A DNA stretch of 64,000 nt from positions 434,001 through 498,000 of the forward strand of contig PASP01000014.1 of NCBI GenBank assembly GCA_002712005.1. Direction: 5' to 3'. How positions within the stretch are numbered: position 1 is the first letter of the stretch; every line of letters starts with the position of its first letter. The stretch is from Halobacteriovoraceae bacterium (lineage in GTDB: Bacteria > Bdellovibrionota > Bacteriovoracia > Bacteriovoracales > Bacteriovoracaceae). Positions 34,632 to 43,007 of the stretch are shown piece by piece. Below the pieces are notes generated by a model. The model was not told the origin of the DNA, ran no database searches, and was given only the letters and a program-made list of their open reading frames with translations. A program made the translations under genes and the position numbers.

Positions 34632-36023
34632 GTGGCCGGAATAGGTTTTAGGTTAACAAAATATTTTTCTGGAAAAAATGTTTGGGATAATCTCAAAGGG
34701 ACGATCTATTCTACCGTCATTTCCTCCGGGCCTTGGCTCATATCAGTTCTGTCTGTCTTCTTTGTTGGTCTCTATGCTCAACATGGCCTTAATCGCCATG
34801 ATTTATATGTTTTTAAATGTATTATTAGTTATACCTTTGCGGCTTCCTTGTTACTTTTTGGAGCCTTTGAAATGCCATTGACTCGTTATCTCGCAGATAA
34901 GTTGTATATGGCAGACATCTCAACATTTAGAGGTGTCTTCATAAATATTGTGACTATCGCTGTAATAACTTCCGGAACATTAGGATATTTCTTCTACGCC
35001 TTTTTTGATTGGGGGATCATTCTTAGAATGATCTGTGTGGGTTTACTCGCTGCAATTTTGATTGTCTGGTCGAGTATGATTTTCTTATCAGCATCAAAAA
35101 ATTACGTAAAAATTGTAATATCGTTTCTGATTGGGGGAGCAAGTTCATTTGTTTTTTCAATTGTTCTAGGTAAACAATTTGCACTTATTGGTTATATTGG
35201 AGGTTACGCTCTAGGACAGATCCTAACTGCAATTCTCTTAGCCCAGAATGTTTTTAGTGAATACAGTGACTTTGAATATTTTTCTTTAGAATATTTAACC
35301 TATTTTAGTAAATACAAAAAACTTATATTCGTAGGCATGTTCTATTATCTGGGGATATGGGTAGATAAATTTATCTTTTGGTATTCAGAAGTAGGAGATC
35401 ATGTAGAAGGCCTTTTTTATACTAATCAATATTACGACACGGCTATGTTCTTATCGTATTTGACTATCGTGCCTTCCTTTGCTGTTTTTATGGTACAAGT
35501 TGAAACTGATTTCTATATTAAATACACTTATTTTTATAGAGCAATTGAAGATAAATATAATTTAAAATTTTTAGAAAATGGCATCGAAGAAATTACAATT
35601 TCTCTTAAAAAAACAATTGTTAATTTGATTAAGATTCAAACCTTTGTAAGTGTGATTTGTTGGTATTTTTCTCAAGAAATTGTTGAATTATTATATCTTC
35701 CCTCGCTTATGGAACCCGTTTTTAAGTATGGTGTGATAGGTGCTTTTTTGCAGATTCTTTTTCTGATTTCTAATATTGTTCTTCTTTATTTTGAAGAGAG
35801 AAAGCCCGTTCTAATTAATTATCTTATCTTCTTAATATCAAATCTTGTCTTAAGTGGGATTACTGTGGAAATGGGAGTTCGATATCATGGCCTAGGATAT
35901 GTCGTAAGTTCGCTTCTTACTTTGATTTCTTCTTTCTATTTTCTTAACGAAACCCTTAAGAATATTGACTACAAAACCTTTATGTCCCAAAAGATGACGA
36001 GTGAAAACTTTATTACTAATTAA
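34632..36023 (+). CDS. pelG: PelG-like polysaccharide transporter (MOP/flippase fold)
   Basis: 463 residues from GTG 34632 behind AGGAGA. It starts with AGIGFRLTKYF as PelG does and has about 12 hydrophobic segments over its length, like the Wzx/MOP superfamily. PelG works with PelD, PelE and PelF to carry the growing polymer across the inner membrane. The reading frame overlaps the next gene by 23 bp. Confidence 0.92.
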   Translation: MAGIGFRLTKYFSGKNVWDNLKGTIYSTVISSGPWLISVLSVFFVGLYAQHGLNRHDLYVFKCIISYTFAASLLLFGAFEMPLTRYLADKLYMADISTFRGVFINIVTIAVITSGTLGYFFYAFFDWGIILRMICVGLLAAILIVWSSMIFLSASKNYVKIVISFLIGGASSFVFSIVLGKQFALIGYIGGYALGQILTAILLAQNVFSEYSDFEYFSLEYLTYFSKYKKLIFVGMFYYLGIWVDKFIFWYSEVGDHVEGLFYTNQYYDTAMFLSYLTIVPSFAVFMVQVETDFYIKYTYFYRAIEDKYNLKFLENGIEEITISLKKTIVNLIKIQTFVSVICWYFSQEIVELLYLPSLMEPVFKYGVIGAFLQILFLISNIVLLYFEERKPVLINYLIFLISNLVLSGITVEMGVRYHGLGYVVSSLLTLISSFYFLNETLKNIDYKTFMSQKMTSENFITN

Positions 36024-36894
36024 TTTACTTATTTTTTTATCTGGAATGATCTCCTGTACACACTTAAAGGATAGGAATGTGGACGAGTTTAAGGTTTGGG
36101 GTTATCAGCTTCAAGGTTATAATAGTCCTTATGACTATAGAAGAATTTACGAAACCCAAAATACTCTTTGGGTAATTGATCGCGATTATAAAGATAGAAA
36201 AGTTGATTCGTCTAAAATAATGCGTTTGAAAGAGAATGGAAATCTGATTATCAGTTATTTCTCTATAGGTGAAGCAGAAGACTATAGAGATTATTATAAG
36301 AATATGCCTCGTGATTTAGTAGAGCACGAAAATAAAAATTGGGAAGGCAATTTTAAAGTAAAGTACTGGGATAGTCGATGGCATAAAATTATGCTTCGTT
36401 ATCTTGATGGCATATTGGACTCTGGTTTTGACGGCGTCTATCTCGATATTGTAGATGCCTTCGATTATTATCCTGAAGAAATGAAAAAACAAAGGGCCAA
36501 TCAAATGCAGGGTTTGATTGCTCTAATAAGTAAGCATGCAAAACGTAAAAATCCACAATTTAAAATTATTCAACAAAATGGTAGCTCCATTATTCATTAT
36601 CTCGATGATCCGACGAAATGGTATTCTCTAATAGATGGTCTTGCTATTGAGTCCATGTTCTTTTCGGGGTCCAAAGCAATGAATAATGCTTTCAAGTTAG
36701 ATGACTCCATTATGAGTACACTAGGCTCTTACCGCGATCAAAATATTCCCATTTTTAGTGTGGAATATATATCTGATGATGCATTAATAAATAAATATGC
36801 TCAGCTTGCAAAAGAATATAAGGTAATTCCTCTGACTTCAGATAGAGAATTAATGGGAAGTTTAAAGTTTAGCTCTGAGATCTTTTCGAATTAA
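36001..36894 (+). CDS. GH114/GH166-like glycoside hydrolase lipoprotein
   Basis: 297 residues from GTG 36001, overlapping pelG by 23 bp. The lipobox IFLSGMISC places it on a lipid anchor. The mature protein has a TIM-barrel family pattern: VWGYQLQGYN, LWVIDRDY, NLIISYFSIGEAEDYRDYY, FDGVYLDIVDAFDYY and AIESMF. These match the TM1410/endo-alpha-1,4-polygalactosaminidase group to which the PelA hydrolase domain is related. Acidic residues of SIGEAED and YLDIVD are candidates for catalysis. It is the likely counterpart of the missing N-terminal domain of PelA, cutting Pel in the periplasm. Confidence 0.85.
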   Translation: MKTLLLINLLIFLSGMISCTHLKDRNVDEFKVWGYQLQGYNSPYDYRRIYETQNTLWVIDRDYKDRKVDSSKIMRLKENGNLIISYFSIGEAEDYRDYYKNMPRDLVEHENKNWEGNFKVKYWDSRWHKIMLRYLDGILDSGFDGVYLDIVDAFDYYPEEMKKQRANQMQGLIALISKHAKRKNPQFKIIQQNGSSIIHYLDDPTKWYSLIDGLAIESMFFSGSKAMNNAFKLDDSIMSTLGSYRDQNIPIFSVEYISDDALINKYAQLAKEYKVIPLTSDRELMGSLKFSSEIFSN

Positions 36895-37334
36895 AATTCA
36901 GCGTTAAAATCTTTATTCAAGGTTTGAATTTCAATATGACCTTGAATTTTATCTTCATTTTTAAGACGATACTCTATATTAATCAAAAGAGTATCATTTA
37001 ATATCTTTTCGAGTGCTTTATCCTTTAATGCAAAAGTACATATTTTTTTTCCTTTTTTCTTTTTAGCTTTAGCAAAGATGAGACCATTTACTCCTCTTGT
37101 TTGTTGAGGAGCCGTAAGACGGGTGATTTTATAGTAGCAAGTCGCTTGAGAGTTTTCTTTCTCATCAGCCTTCAGTTCCAGTAGATATTGTTTTTCATAG
37201 CTTCGTACTTGAAACTGAATTAAGGATTCTATTGAGGGTAATTTGAATTCTCCTTTTACTAAGACAGGTTCTTCATTTGCATAAAGATTTAGACTGAGTA
37301 AATTAAATAGGAGAAAGAGGATAATCTTATTCAT
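36891..37334 (-). CDS. Hypothetical secreted protein
   Basis: 147 residues with signal peptide (MNKIILFLLFNLLSLNLYA). The mature part looks beta-rich, with ATCYYKITRL and KKKKGKKICTFALKDKALEKI. No family recognised. It overlaps the arginine-deiminase gene upstream by 4 bp (same operon) and its stop overlaps the convergent glycosidase stop by 4 bp. Confidence 0.7.
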   Translation of the reverse strand: MNKIILFLLFNLLSLNLYANEEPVLVKGEFKLPSIESLIQFQVRSYEKQYLLELKADEKENSQATCYYKITRLTAPQQTRGVNGLIFAKAKKKKGKKICTFALKDKALEKILNDTLLINIEYRLKNEDKIQGHIEIQTLNKDFNAEF

Positions 37335-39028
37335 TGCTTACATATCCTTGCTGTATTCGTTCCACAATGTACTTGTCCATTTAGCAGGTGATAGCCAAGT
37401 CCATGGACAAAGGTGGCACCAACTCCAAGTTTCGTAAGTTCATCTTCCATATATTGATCGAAGGGACGAAAATAAGTTCTTGGCATAATTATGGTAGAAG
37501 TATTGTTCTGATTTGTATGGACGACACCATTGACTAGGTCGGGCGCATAAGCAACTCCACCTCGAAAGAAAACTGGAACTTCAACAACGGGGGGAGCGGA
37601 ACATCCACTGGTCTGTGCTAATTCTCTCAAGAGAGCATCTTTATTCCTATTCATTACATCTTCAATAGAAGGAGGACCTTCAAGATTTTCTCTTTTAAGG
37701 ATTTGATATTCATCTGAATCCACAAATGTTGTTACTGATTGATCATCAATACAATTACGTTCATAGACTTCGTTAGTTTTTCCCTCACTTATCTCCTCAA
37801 AGGCTCCATCATAAAGAAGTTCGTTATAACTCACTTCTTCGCAATCGATATCCTCAGAAGGAGTATCGTCATCGCCACCAAATAGTTTCATTGCTCCTGC
37901 ATGAGCTTTAGGGATAAGAAGGTTTTGAATATCTTGAATAAATCCGGCATCACCTTCATTTTCTTTTTCAAGATTGATTTGATTGGCAGTCGACTCCATA
38001 AGTTCAAAAGCCTTTCTTGGGCTGGCCAAGAGAAGGGCAAAGTTACAGGGGGCAGGTTGATTGGTTTGCACAAAGTTAATAATCTCATCTACGTGACCAA
38101 CACTTAGAAAAGATGTGTCGAGATCTAAAAGTTTATTGCCGTTGGCTTCAAGAGATTCTCTTTGAACCTTTTGAGCTTGAGACTCAAAAGGGACTTCTAG
38201 ACTGCCATTTGTATTGTACTTGGGAAATCCATCCGTTTGAATGGTTCCGCGATACATTGTCCCTCCAGGCATGGTCTCTAAATTTCCACCACTATTTAAA
38301 CTATTGTAGTCTGCATTATTGGGATCAACCATATCAGGGGGGATAAGGTAAGGAACATTACAACTCTTTGCGATGGCACAGGTAAGCCTAGTGCTTAAAT
38401 CCCTTCCTTGTTCGGTATGATGTTCAAGTTGATAGAGGGCCGGCTTTCCATTTAAGGTTCCAAATTCAAATGAATCTTGCATCCAGCGCTCAACAGAAGG
38501 CATGGCCTCTACTTGAACAATATTAACTTGTGCCTGATTTAATTTTTTGGTTAGTTCCTCGTCTTCTTTCAAGTTATCAATATATCCTCTCGGGATAACC
38601 AAGTTGAAACGTCCAGCTGGGTTATCTTTTCTATACTCGTCGATTAGGTTTTGAAGAAAAGCTGAGTTATTGCCCATATACATAGCGAATATTCCGCCAC
38701 TGGGAAATGTATGATCGAGTCCTCGAAAGTCTGTGCCTGGTTGGGGGCAGTTGGGAATATCAATTCCTGAATTTTCAACTTCAGCATGACTAGCTACACA
38801 TTGGTTAACAGTAGCAAGATCTAATATATCTTTAAGGGCATCATCCATTTTTCCACTACAGCCATTTAAAGAGTCATCTTCTTCACATTCTTCGACTGTG
38901 CCAAAGCCATTATTAACACTATTGAGTGTTCCAAGGTCTTGTGCATGTTCGGTAATACCTAGAGAGTAAATATTGATCACGAATAAAAAATAGAGATAAA
39001 AGGTCGCTCTAGCTTTCAAAGGGTCCAC
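37331..39028 (-). CDS. Secreted protein-arginine deiminase (PAD-family)
   Basis: 565 residues from GTG 39028 (TTG 39019, six bases after AGGTGG, is also possible). It begins with a secretion signal (FYLYFLFVINIYSLG). The PAD catalytic set is present in order: Asp185 (ERWMQDSFEFG), a GGNLE motif (247-251), His312 and Asp314 (VGHVDEI), and the nucleophile Cys555 (GQVHCGTN). These correspond to D350, H471, D473 and C645 of human PAD4. The family converts protein arginine to citrulline and needs calcium in animals. Length is near vertebrate catalytic plus middle regions, but the N-terminal immunoglobulin-like domains are not recognisable. A role on prey or own envelope proteins is inference. Confidence 0.88.
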   Translation of the reverse strand: MDPLKARATFYLYFLFVINIYSLGITEHAQDLGTLNSVNNGFGTVEECEEDDSLNGCSGKMDDALKDILDLATVNQCVASHAEVENSGIDIPNCPQPGTDFRGLDHTFPSGGIFAMYMGNNSAFLQNLIDEYRKDNPAGRFNLVIPRGYIDNLKEDEELTKKLNQAQVNIVQVEAMPSVERWMQDSFEFGTLNGKPALYQLEHHTEQGRDLSTRLTCAIAKSCNVPYLIPPDMVDPNNADYNSLNSGGNLETMPGGTMYRGTIQTDGFPKYNTNGSLEVPFESQAQKVQRESLEANGNKLLDLDTSFLSVGHVDEIINFVQTNQPAPCNFALLLASPRKAFELMESTANQINLEKENEGDAGFIQDIQNLLIPKAHAGAMKLFGGDDDTPSEDIDCEEVSYNELLYDGAFEEISEGKTNEVYERNCIDDQSVTTFVDSDEYQILKRENLEGPPSIEDVMNRNKDALLRELAQTSGCSAPPVVEVPVFFRGGVAYAPDLVNGVVHTNQNNTSTIIMPRTYFRPFDQYMEDELTKLGVGATFVHGLGYHLLNGQVHCGTNTARICKQ

Positions 39029-39053
39029 CTGAAAAGAATATTATCAATACTAT

Positions 39054-39081
39054 TTATCGGTATTTTACGTCCTATTCTTTA
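39054..39081 (-). promoter_or_regulatory. Possible sigma-28-type promoter of the deiminase gene
   Basis: On the minus strand TAAA, 16 bp spacer, ACCGATAA; the FliA consensus is TAAA-N15-GCCGATAA. One base in the -10 box and one in the spacing differ. It ends 26 bp before GTG 39028. Confidence 0.35.
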
Positions 39082-39162
39082 AATTTGAGGATAAGAAAAG
39101 AACCCTTACGTTTATTCAGTAGCTTGGTCTGATTTTTGATTAATTTCAAAGCCTTAGATAGT

Positions 39163-39356
39163 GGGCAACCTGATTCGAACAGGCGCTGGCCCAAACTCGG
39201 TTCTACTAAGTTGGTCGTGTACGAATTTATCCAAGAAGTAAAAATATGCCTGTGGCATATTTTTTTGGGCCAGTCAGCAAGGCATTGCCATGCCTCAAGT
39301 CGCATAAGATGGACTGAGGTATTAGTTATTTTTTGTGTTTAAATTAAATATGGAGC
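39163..39356 (-). repeat. Tandem repeat unit 1 carrying a tRNA-Gly 3' end
   Basis: A 194-bp unit, distal of two behind tRNA-Gly on the minus strand. Its first 25 bases on the plus strand duplicate the tRNA's acceptor/T-arm end, but the CCA is lost (flank TAGTGGGC). Inside are CTGGCCCAAA (39186-39195) with TTTGGGCCAG (39264-39273), closing around an 11-bp hairpin at 39240-39264 with loop TGT, and AGGCAT-tgcc-ATGCCT. About a dozen substitutions from unit 2. Confidence 0.9.
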
Positions 39357-39549
39357 GGGCAACCTGATTCGAACAGGCGCTGGCCCAAACTCGGTTCTAC
39401 TAATCTGGTCGTGTTCGAATTTACCCAAGAAGTAAAAATATGCCACAGGCATATTTTTTTGGGCCAGACAGCAAGGCATTGCCATGCCTCAGGTCGCATA
39501 AGATGGACTGAGGTATTAGTCATTTTTGTGTTTGATTAAAATATGGAGC
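39357..39549 (-). repeat. Tandem repeat unit 2 carrying a tRNA-Gly 3' end with CCA
   Basis: A 193-bp unit directly downstream of tRNA-Gly on the minus strand. It keeps the tRNA 3' segment (T arm, acceptor strand and CCA). Its inner inverted repeats are at 39380-39389 with 39458-39467 and an 11-bp hairpin at 39434-39458 with loop ACA. The arrangement parallels E. coli tyrT, whose tandem 178-bp repeats each hold 19 bp of the tRNA 3' end and release rtT RNA. Confidence 0.9.
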
Positions 39550-39619
39550 GGGCAACCTGATTCGAACAGGCGACCTTCTGCATGGCAAGCAGACGCTCTA
39601 CCAACTGAGCTATACCCGC
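39544..39619 (-). tRNA. tRNA-Gly (anticodon GCC)
   Basis: A 76-nt cloverleaf on the minus strand. Acceptor GCGGGTA (5' end at 39619) pairs with TGCCCGC; D arm TAGCTCAGTTGGTAGAGC; anticodon loop TTGCCAT in stem CTGC/GCAG; T arm GCCTGTTCGAATCAGGT; discriminator T; CCA encoded at 39546-39544. It heads the two-unit tandem repeat. Confidence 0.97.
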
Positions 39620-39752
39620 AAATGATCTTTTTTGGTGGACGAATAATAGTCTTCTCAGTCTGGTGTTGTCAATCTTAAAAATAAAAGTTATGCTCGGCGT
39701 CGCTCAAATCTATTTAGAGGCATAACAACTAACAACACCTTCAAAGAGTAGA

Positions 39753-40805
39753 ATGCATAAACTTCTTCTAGTCCTATTACTTCTTCCTATTGTATCAGTA
39801 CAGGCTGATATCTGTACTCGCCAAACGAAGATCGTAGAACAAATAGAAGAAGATCTAAAGCTACCTTGTCAGAAAATTTCGGACTCTGAATTAAAGAAAG
39901 TATTCAGATTAGATCTTCAGGACCTAGGGCTCGAAACAATCTCTAAGAAAGATCTTGCTGGTCTCGTTAATCTAGAGACTCTCTTTCTTTCTCGCAATCA
40001 CTTGAAGGTTTTTCCAAGTTCAGCGCTAAATCACTTAAGAAAACTAAGATCTCTTTCCGTTTACGATAATGATATTTCTAAAATCAGTTATCAAGATTTT
40101 GAAGGACTCTCTTATCTTAAGTCTTTAGACTTAAGCTCTAATAAGATTTGTGATATCGAAAAAGATACCTTTAAAGACTTAGGACAGCTTCATTATTTGG
40201 ATCTTTCTCAAAATTGTCTGGAAAAAATTAAGTCAGGCGCATTCAACAAACTTCGTCATTTAGAATTTCTCGTTCTTAGTGGCAACAAGATCGTGTTTCT
40301 AGAATCTCGATCATTTGAAGGTTTGTCCTCATTGATTAATCTTGAGTTGACTTCTAATAAGCTTCGTTATTTAAACTCAATTGTTTTCAACGACCTTAAG
40401 AAACTAGAAGAATTGGCCCTAAGCTTAAATGATCTGGTGTGGCTCCCCAGTGATTTATTTGCCAAGAATCCATTGTTGAAGAGGCTTTACTTGGGGGGAA
40501 ATCCACTTCGAAATGTCTCGGAAACTCTCATTCGTTCATTGAAGAATCTGGAAGATCTTTATATGAACTATACAAAGCTAAGTTATCTAGGTTCCACTTT
40601 CTTTCATGGGCTCTATAACTTGAGAATGGTTTTCTTGAATAATAATCAGTTTGTAACGGTTCCTGTCGATCTTTTTAAAGGTGATAATATCTCCAATCAA
40701 TTTACGATTTTTCTTTCTTCCAATCCTTTGGATGATTTTGCCAGAGAAGAACTTATTAAAGGCCTGAGGGATCGAGTTCAGGTCGGTGAAAAAAATAGTC
40801 TTTAG
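39753..40805 (+). CDS. Secreted leucine-rich-repeat protein
   Basis: 350 residues. Signal peptide (MHKLLLVLLLLPIVSVQA), an N-terminal cap with Cys pairs (CTRQ and LPCQK), then about 11 LRRs of 24 residues with the typical LxxLxxLxLxxNxLxxL pattern and FxxL positions (FEGLSYLKSLDLSSNKICDI). The 24-residue repeat is the class common in extracellular eukaryotic receptors. LRRs bind proteins or glycans; a surface recognition role is inferred. Stand-alone gene with no coupled neighbour. Confidence 0.88.
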   Translation: MHKLLLVLLLLPIVSVQADICTRQTKIVEQIEEDLKLPCQKISDSELKKVFRLDLQDLGLETISKKDLAGLVNLETLFLSRNHLKVFPSSALNHLRKLRSLSVYDNDISKISYQDFEGLSYLKSLDLSSNKICDIEKDTFKDLGQLHYLDLSQNCLEKIKSGAFNKLRHLEFLVLSGNKIVFLESRSFEGLSSLINLELTSNKLRYLNSIVFNDLKKLEELALSLNDLVWLPSDLFAKNPLLKRLYLGGNPLRNVSETLIRSLKNLEDLYMNYTKLSYLGSTFFHGLYNLRMVFLNNNQFVTVPVDLFKGDNISNQFTIFLSSNPLDDFAREELIKGLRDRVQVGEKNSL

Positions 40806-40825
40806 ATGATTAGATTTTTTAGATT

Positions 40826-41884
40826 CTAAAATGGATTTTCAATCCACTCACCATCTTTATCAATCCACTTTCCATCAGAATTAAAATTTTGAGAATTAAA
40901 AGCAAGGGCCTTACCTTTTCCATTAGGTAGTTCAACGACATAGTGAGGGAGGATGAAACCACTCACTCTTTTCTTAAGTTGATGAAAGATTTTTCGCCCC
41001 TCTTCTAAACTTAACTGAAAATAAGTCGCTCCCTTTACTGGATCAGGGTGATGTAAATAATAGGGACGAATGCCATTGATGACCAGCATCTTAAAGAGAA
41101 GGGCCAAGTCATCAACTTGATCGTTAACCCCTTTGAGAAGAACACTCTGTGAGAGAAGGTTGATAGGGAGTGCTCTGAGTTGATTGATTTTTCTTAGAAA
41201 AAGAGGACTCCATTCTGAAGTATGATTCGTATGGATCACAAGACTGACAATATCAAATTTTAAACTATAGCGAGAAATAAGTTGAATAAAGTCATGATCT
41301 ATTCGCTCAGGTAGGATGACTGGAGTTCTAGAGTGAAAGCGGACCATTTTTACGGAAGATATATTCGCTAAAGAATGGAGATATTGATCTATTTTTGAAT
41401 TGGATAAGATTAAAGGGTCACCACCTGTAAAAATAACTTCTTCTACTTCCGGATGTTCTTGAAGGTACTGTTCTAGGGCCTTTCGCTTGGCCTTGAATAT
41501 ATCATCTTGTTGTCCAAGTTCATTTTTCCTAAAGCAATAGCGACATTGAATGGGGCAAATTTCAGTAGGGGAAAATAGAATTCTATTGCGATAACGATGG
41601 ATGATTCCATTTCCTTTTGAATACAAGTGATCTGCAATAGGATCTTCAAGACCATCTTTTATATTTTCTTTGGCATGGGGAATAAACTGACGGCCAATGG
41701 GACTATCTATTCCAGCTTCTTTAATTCTCTGGGCAAAGGGCCTAGGAATAAAGAGGGAATAAGGGGTTTGAGTCAGGGATGTTTCGAGAAAGGTTTCTAA
41801 TTCCTTAGTCGAGGTTATGGCCTCTCTCATGATATGCATCCAAGTCGGATAGTTCTTTGTCTCGTGAGAGGAGGGGGTTTTCAT
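40826..41884 (-). CDS. Lysine-2,3-aminomutase-like radical SAM enzyme (KamA/EpmB)
   Basis: 352 residues. The radical-SAM cluster is C110-PIQ-C114-RY-C117, then FTGGDPLILSN for SAM binding, MVRFHSRTPVILPERI and HHPDPVKGATYF typical of the LAM family. A PLP-lysine candidate lies in LPNGKGKALAF. The length is near EpmB (about 340 residues), which makes beta-lysine for elongation factor P; KamA proper is longer, about 416. EF-P and EpmA are not in the window. It overlaps the small membrane gene upstream by 4 bp. Confidence 0.88.
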   Translation of the reverse strand: MKTPSSHETKNYPTWMHIMREAITSTKELETFLETSLTQTPYSLFIPRPFAQRIKEAGIDSPIGRQFIPHAKENIKDGLEDPIADHLYSKGNGIIHRYRNRILFSPTEICPIQCRYCFRKNELGQQDDIFKAKRKALEQYLQEHPEVEEVIFTGGDPLILSNSKIDQYLHSLANISSVKMVRFHSRTPVILPERIDHDFIQLISRYSLKFDIVSLVIHTNHTSEWSPLFLRKINQLRALPINLLSQSVLLKGVNDQVDDLALLFKMLVINGIRPYYLHHPDPVKGATYFQLSLEEGRKIFHQLKKRVSGFILPHYVVELPNGKGKALAFNSQNFNSDGKWIDKDGEWIENPF

Positions 41885-42114
41885 GTACTAGGTATATCTT
41901 TTTCGTAATGATACTTTGCCCACGCAGCACAGCCACGAATGAGAAGGGCTCCATACACGGACATTCCAGCAAAATGGGCAAGAACAATACCTGTTGTTTG
42001 TTGCCCAGTTTCGGTTAGGGCATAGTGCATCCACTTGAGAAGGATTAAGTGGAGGACGAGAATAACAAGTTGTTGTAGACGATAAAACCAATTGTTCTTA
42101 TTAATGAAGTTCAT
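41881..42114 (-). CDS. Small membrane protein
   Basis: 77 residues with two hydrophobic segments (LQQLVILVLHLILLKWM and TGIVLAHFAGMSVYGALLI). It starts 2 bp after the exonuclease stop and overlaps the aminomutase by 4 bp, so the three form one minus-strand operon. No family recognised. Confidence 0.65.
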   Translation of the reverse strand: MNFINKNNWFYRLQQLVILVLHLILLKWMHYALTETGQQTTGIVLAHFAGMSVYGALLIRGCAAWAKYHYEKDIPST

Positions 42115-42116
42115 AA

Positions 42117-43007
42117 TTAACTATTCTTTGAGGTTATTTCTTTTAGGTTCTTATATCGCTGAGCAATTTCTTCAGCATTAAGTTCCTTAATATCCTGTAT
42201 TTTTAACAGGCTAAAGCTCTTATATAGGTTGGATAGGAGGCATAGTCCATACAAAATATTACCTTCCGGCATAGGCAAAAGAGCAACAGGCTTTATAGGC
42301 CGGTACTTTCCTTTATGGCTGCCGCCTTTATATTTAATATCAATTAAGACTTGGGACTCGACCTTTTTGCGAAGGACTTGTAGTTTTTCAGGAAGGGGAG
42401 GAAACTTATTCTTTTTGAAATCGCTTAGCTTAAACATATAGGAATCTTTAAGCACCTTTTTAACTTTGTCGCCAGCAAGGGCCTTGTTGAAGAGGTGTAG
42501 TGAAGCTAAGGCATCATCAGTAGCGCGATGATGGTTTTCTAGCGGGAGATCGAGCTCTTTGGCCACGGTACCTAGTTTGTGATTTGGCATTTCGGGAAAG
42601 GCGGCTCGAGAAGCTTTAACGGTACAATAAAAATCATTTTGGGTGAGCTCAAATTTTTGTTGATGAGCAGCAAAAACAAGAAAACCCGCATCAAATTTAG
42701 CGTTATGAGCGATGAGAGGGAGCTCTCCGATAAACTCTTTAAATTGAGGTAGGACATCAGAGAGGAAAGGTTTTCCATTCACATCTTCATCGCGAATTCC
42801 ATGAATGTCCGTAGTAAAATCAGGTATCGCAATTTTTGGATCAATGAGTGTATCAAAGACGGTTACCCCTTCTTTGGTCACCTTGATAGCTGCAAGTTCA
42901 ATGATTCGATCAATGAGTGGAGAGAGACCTGTTGTTTCGAGGTCGAGGGCCACAAGCCCTTGGGGAAATATTTCCAATAAAGGAGCGAATTCTCGCTGGT
43001 CATTCAT
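42117..43007 (-). CDS. DEDDh-type exonuclease (DNA polymerase III epsilon-like)
   Basis: 296 residues. Exo motifs: LVALDLETTGLSPLIDRIIELAAI (DxE), LIAHNAKFDAGFLVF (Asp in motif II) and HHRATDDALASLHLF (H-x4-D, motif III). The C-terminal 100 residues have a KGGSHKGKYRPIKPVALL stretch of unclear function. It is either a DnaQ-like proofreading subunit or a stand-alone RNase T/epsilon-like nuclease; the extra C-terminal region favours a non-replicative member. Not convincingly a replisome subunit. Confidence 0.85.
   Translation of the reverse strand: MNDQREFAPLLEIFPQGLVALDLETTGLSPLIDRIIELAAIKVTKEGVTVFDTLIDPKIAIPDFTTDIHGIRDEDVNGKPFLSDVLPQFKEFIGELPLIAHNAKFDAGFLVFAAHQQKFELTQNDFYCTVKASRAAFPEMPNHKLGTVAKELDLPLENHHRATDDALASLHLFNKALAGDKVKKVLKDSYMFKLSDFKKNKFPPLPEKLQVLRKKVESQVLIDIKYKGGSHKGKYRPIKPVALLPMPEGNILYGLCLLSNLYKSFSLLKIQDIKELNAEEIAQRYKNLKEITSKNS

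Noticed and set aside
39072-39305. Minus-strand open frame across the tRNA-Gly repeat unit
   Set aside because: It is made of the tRNA fragment and hairpin arms, has no ribosome-binding site and is better explained as repeat DNA.
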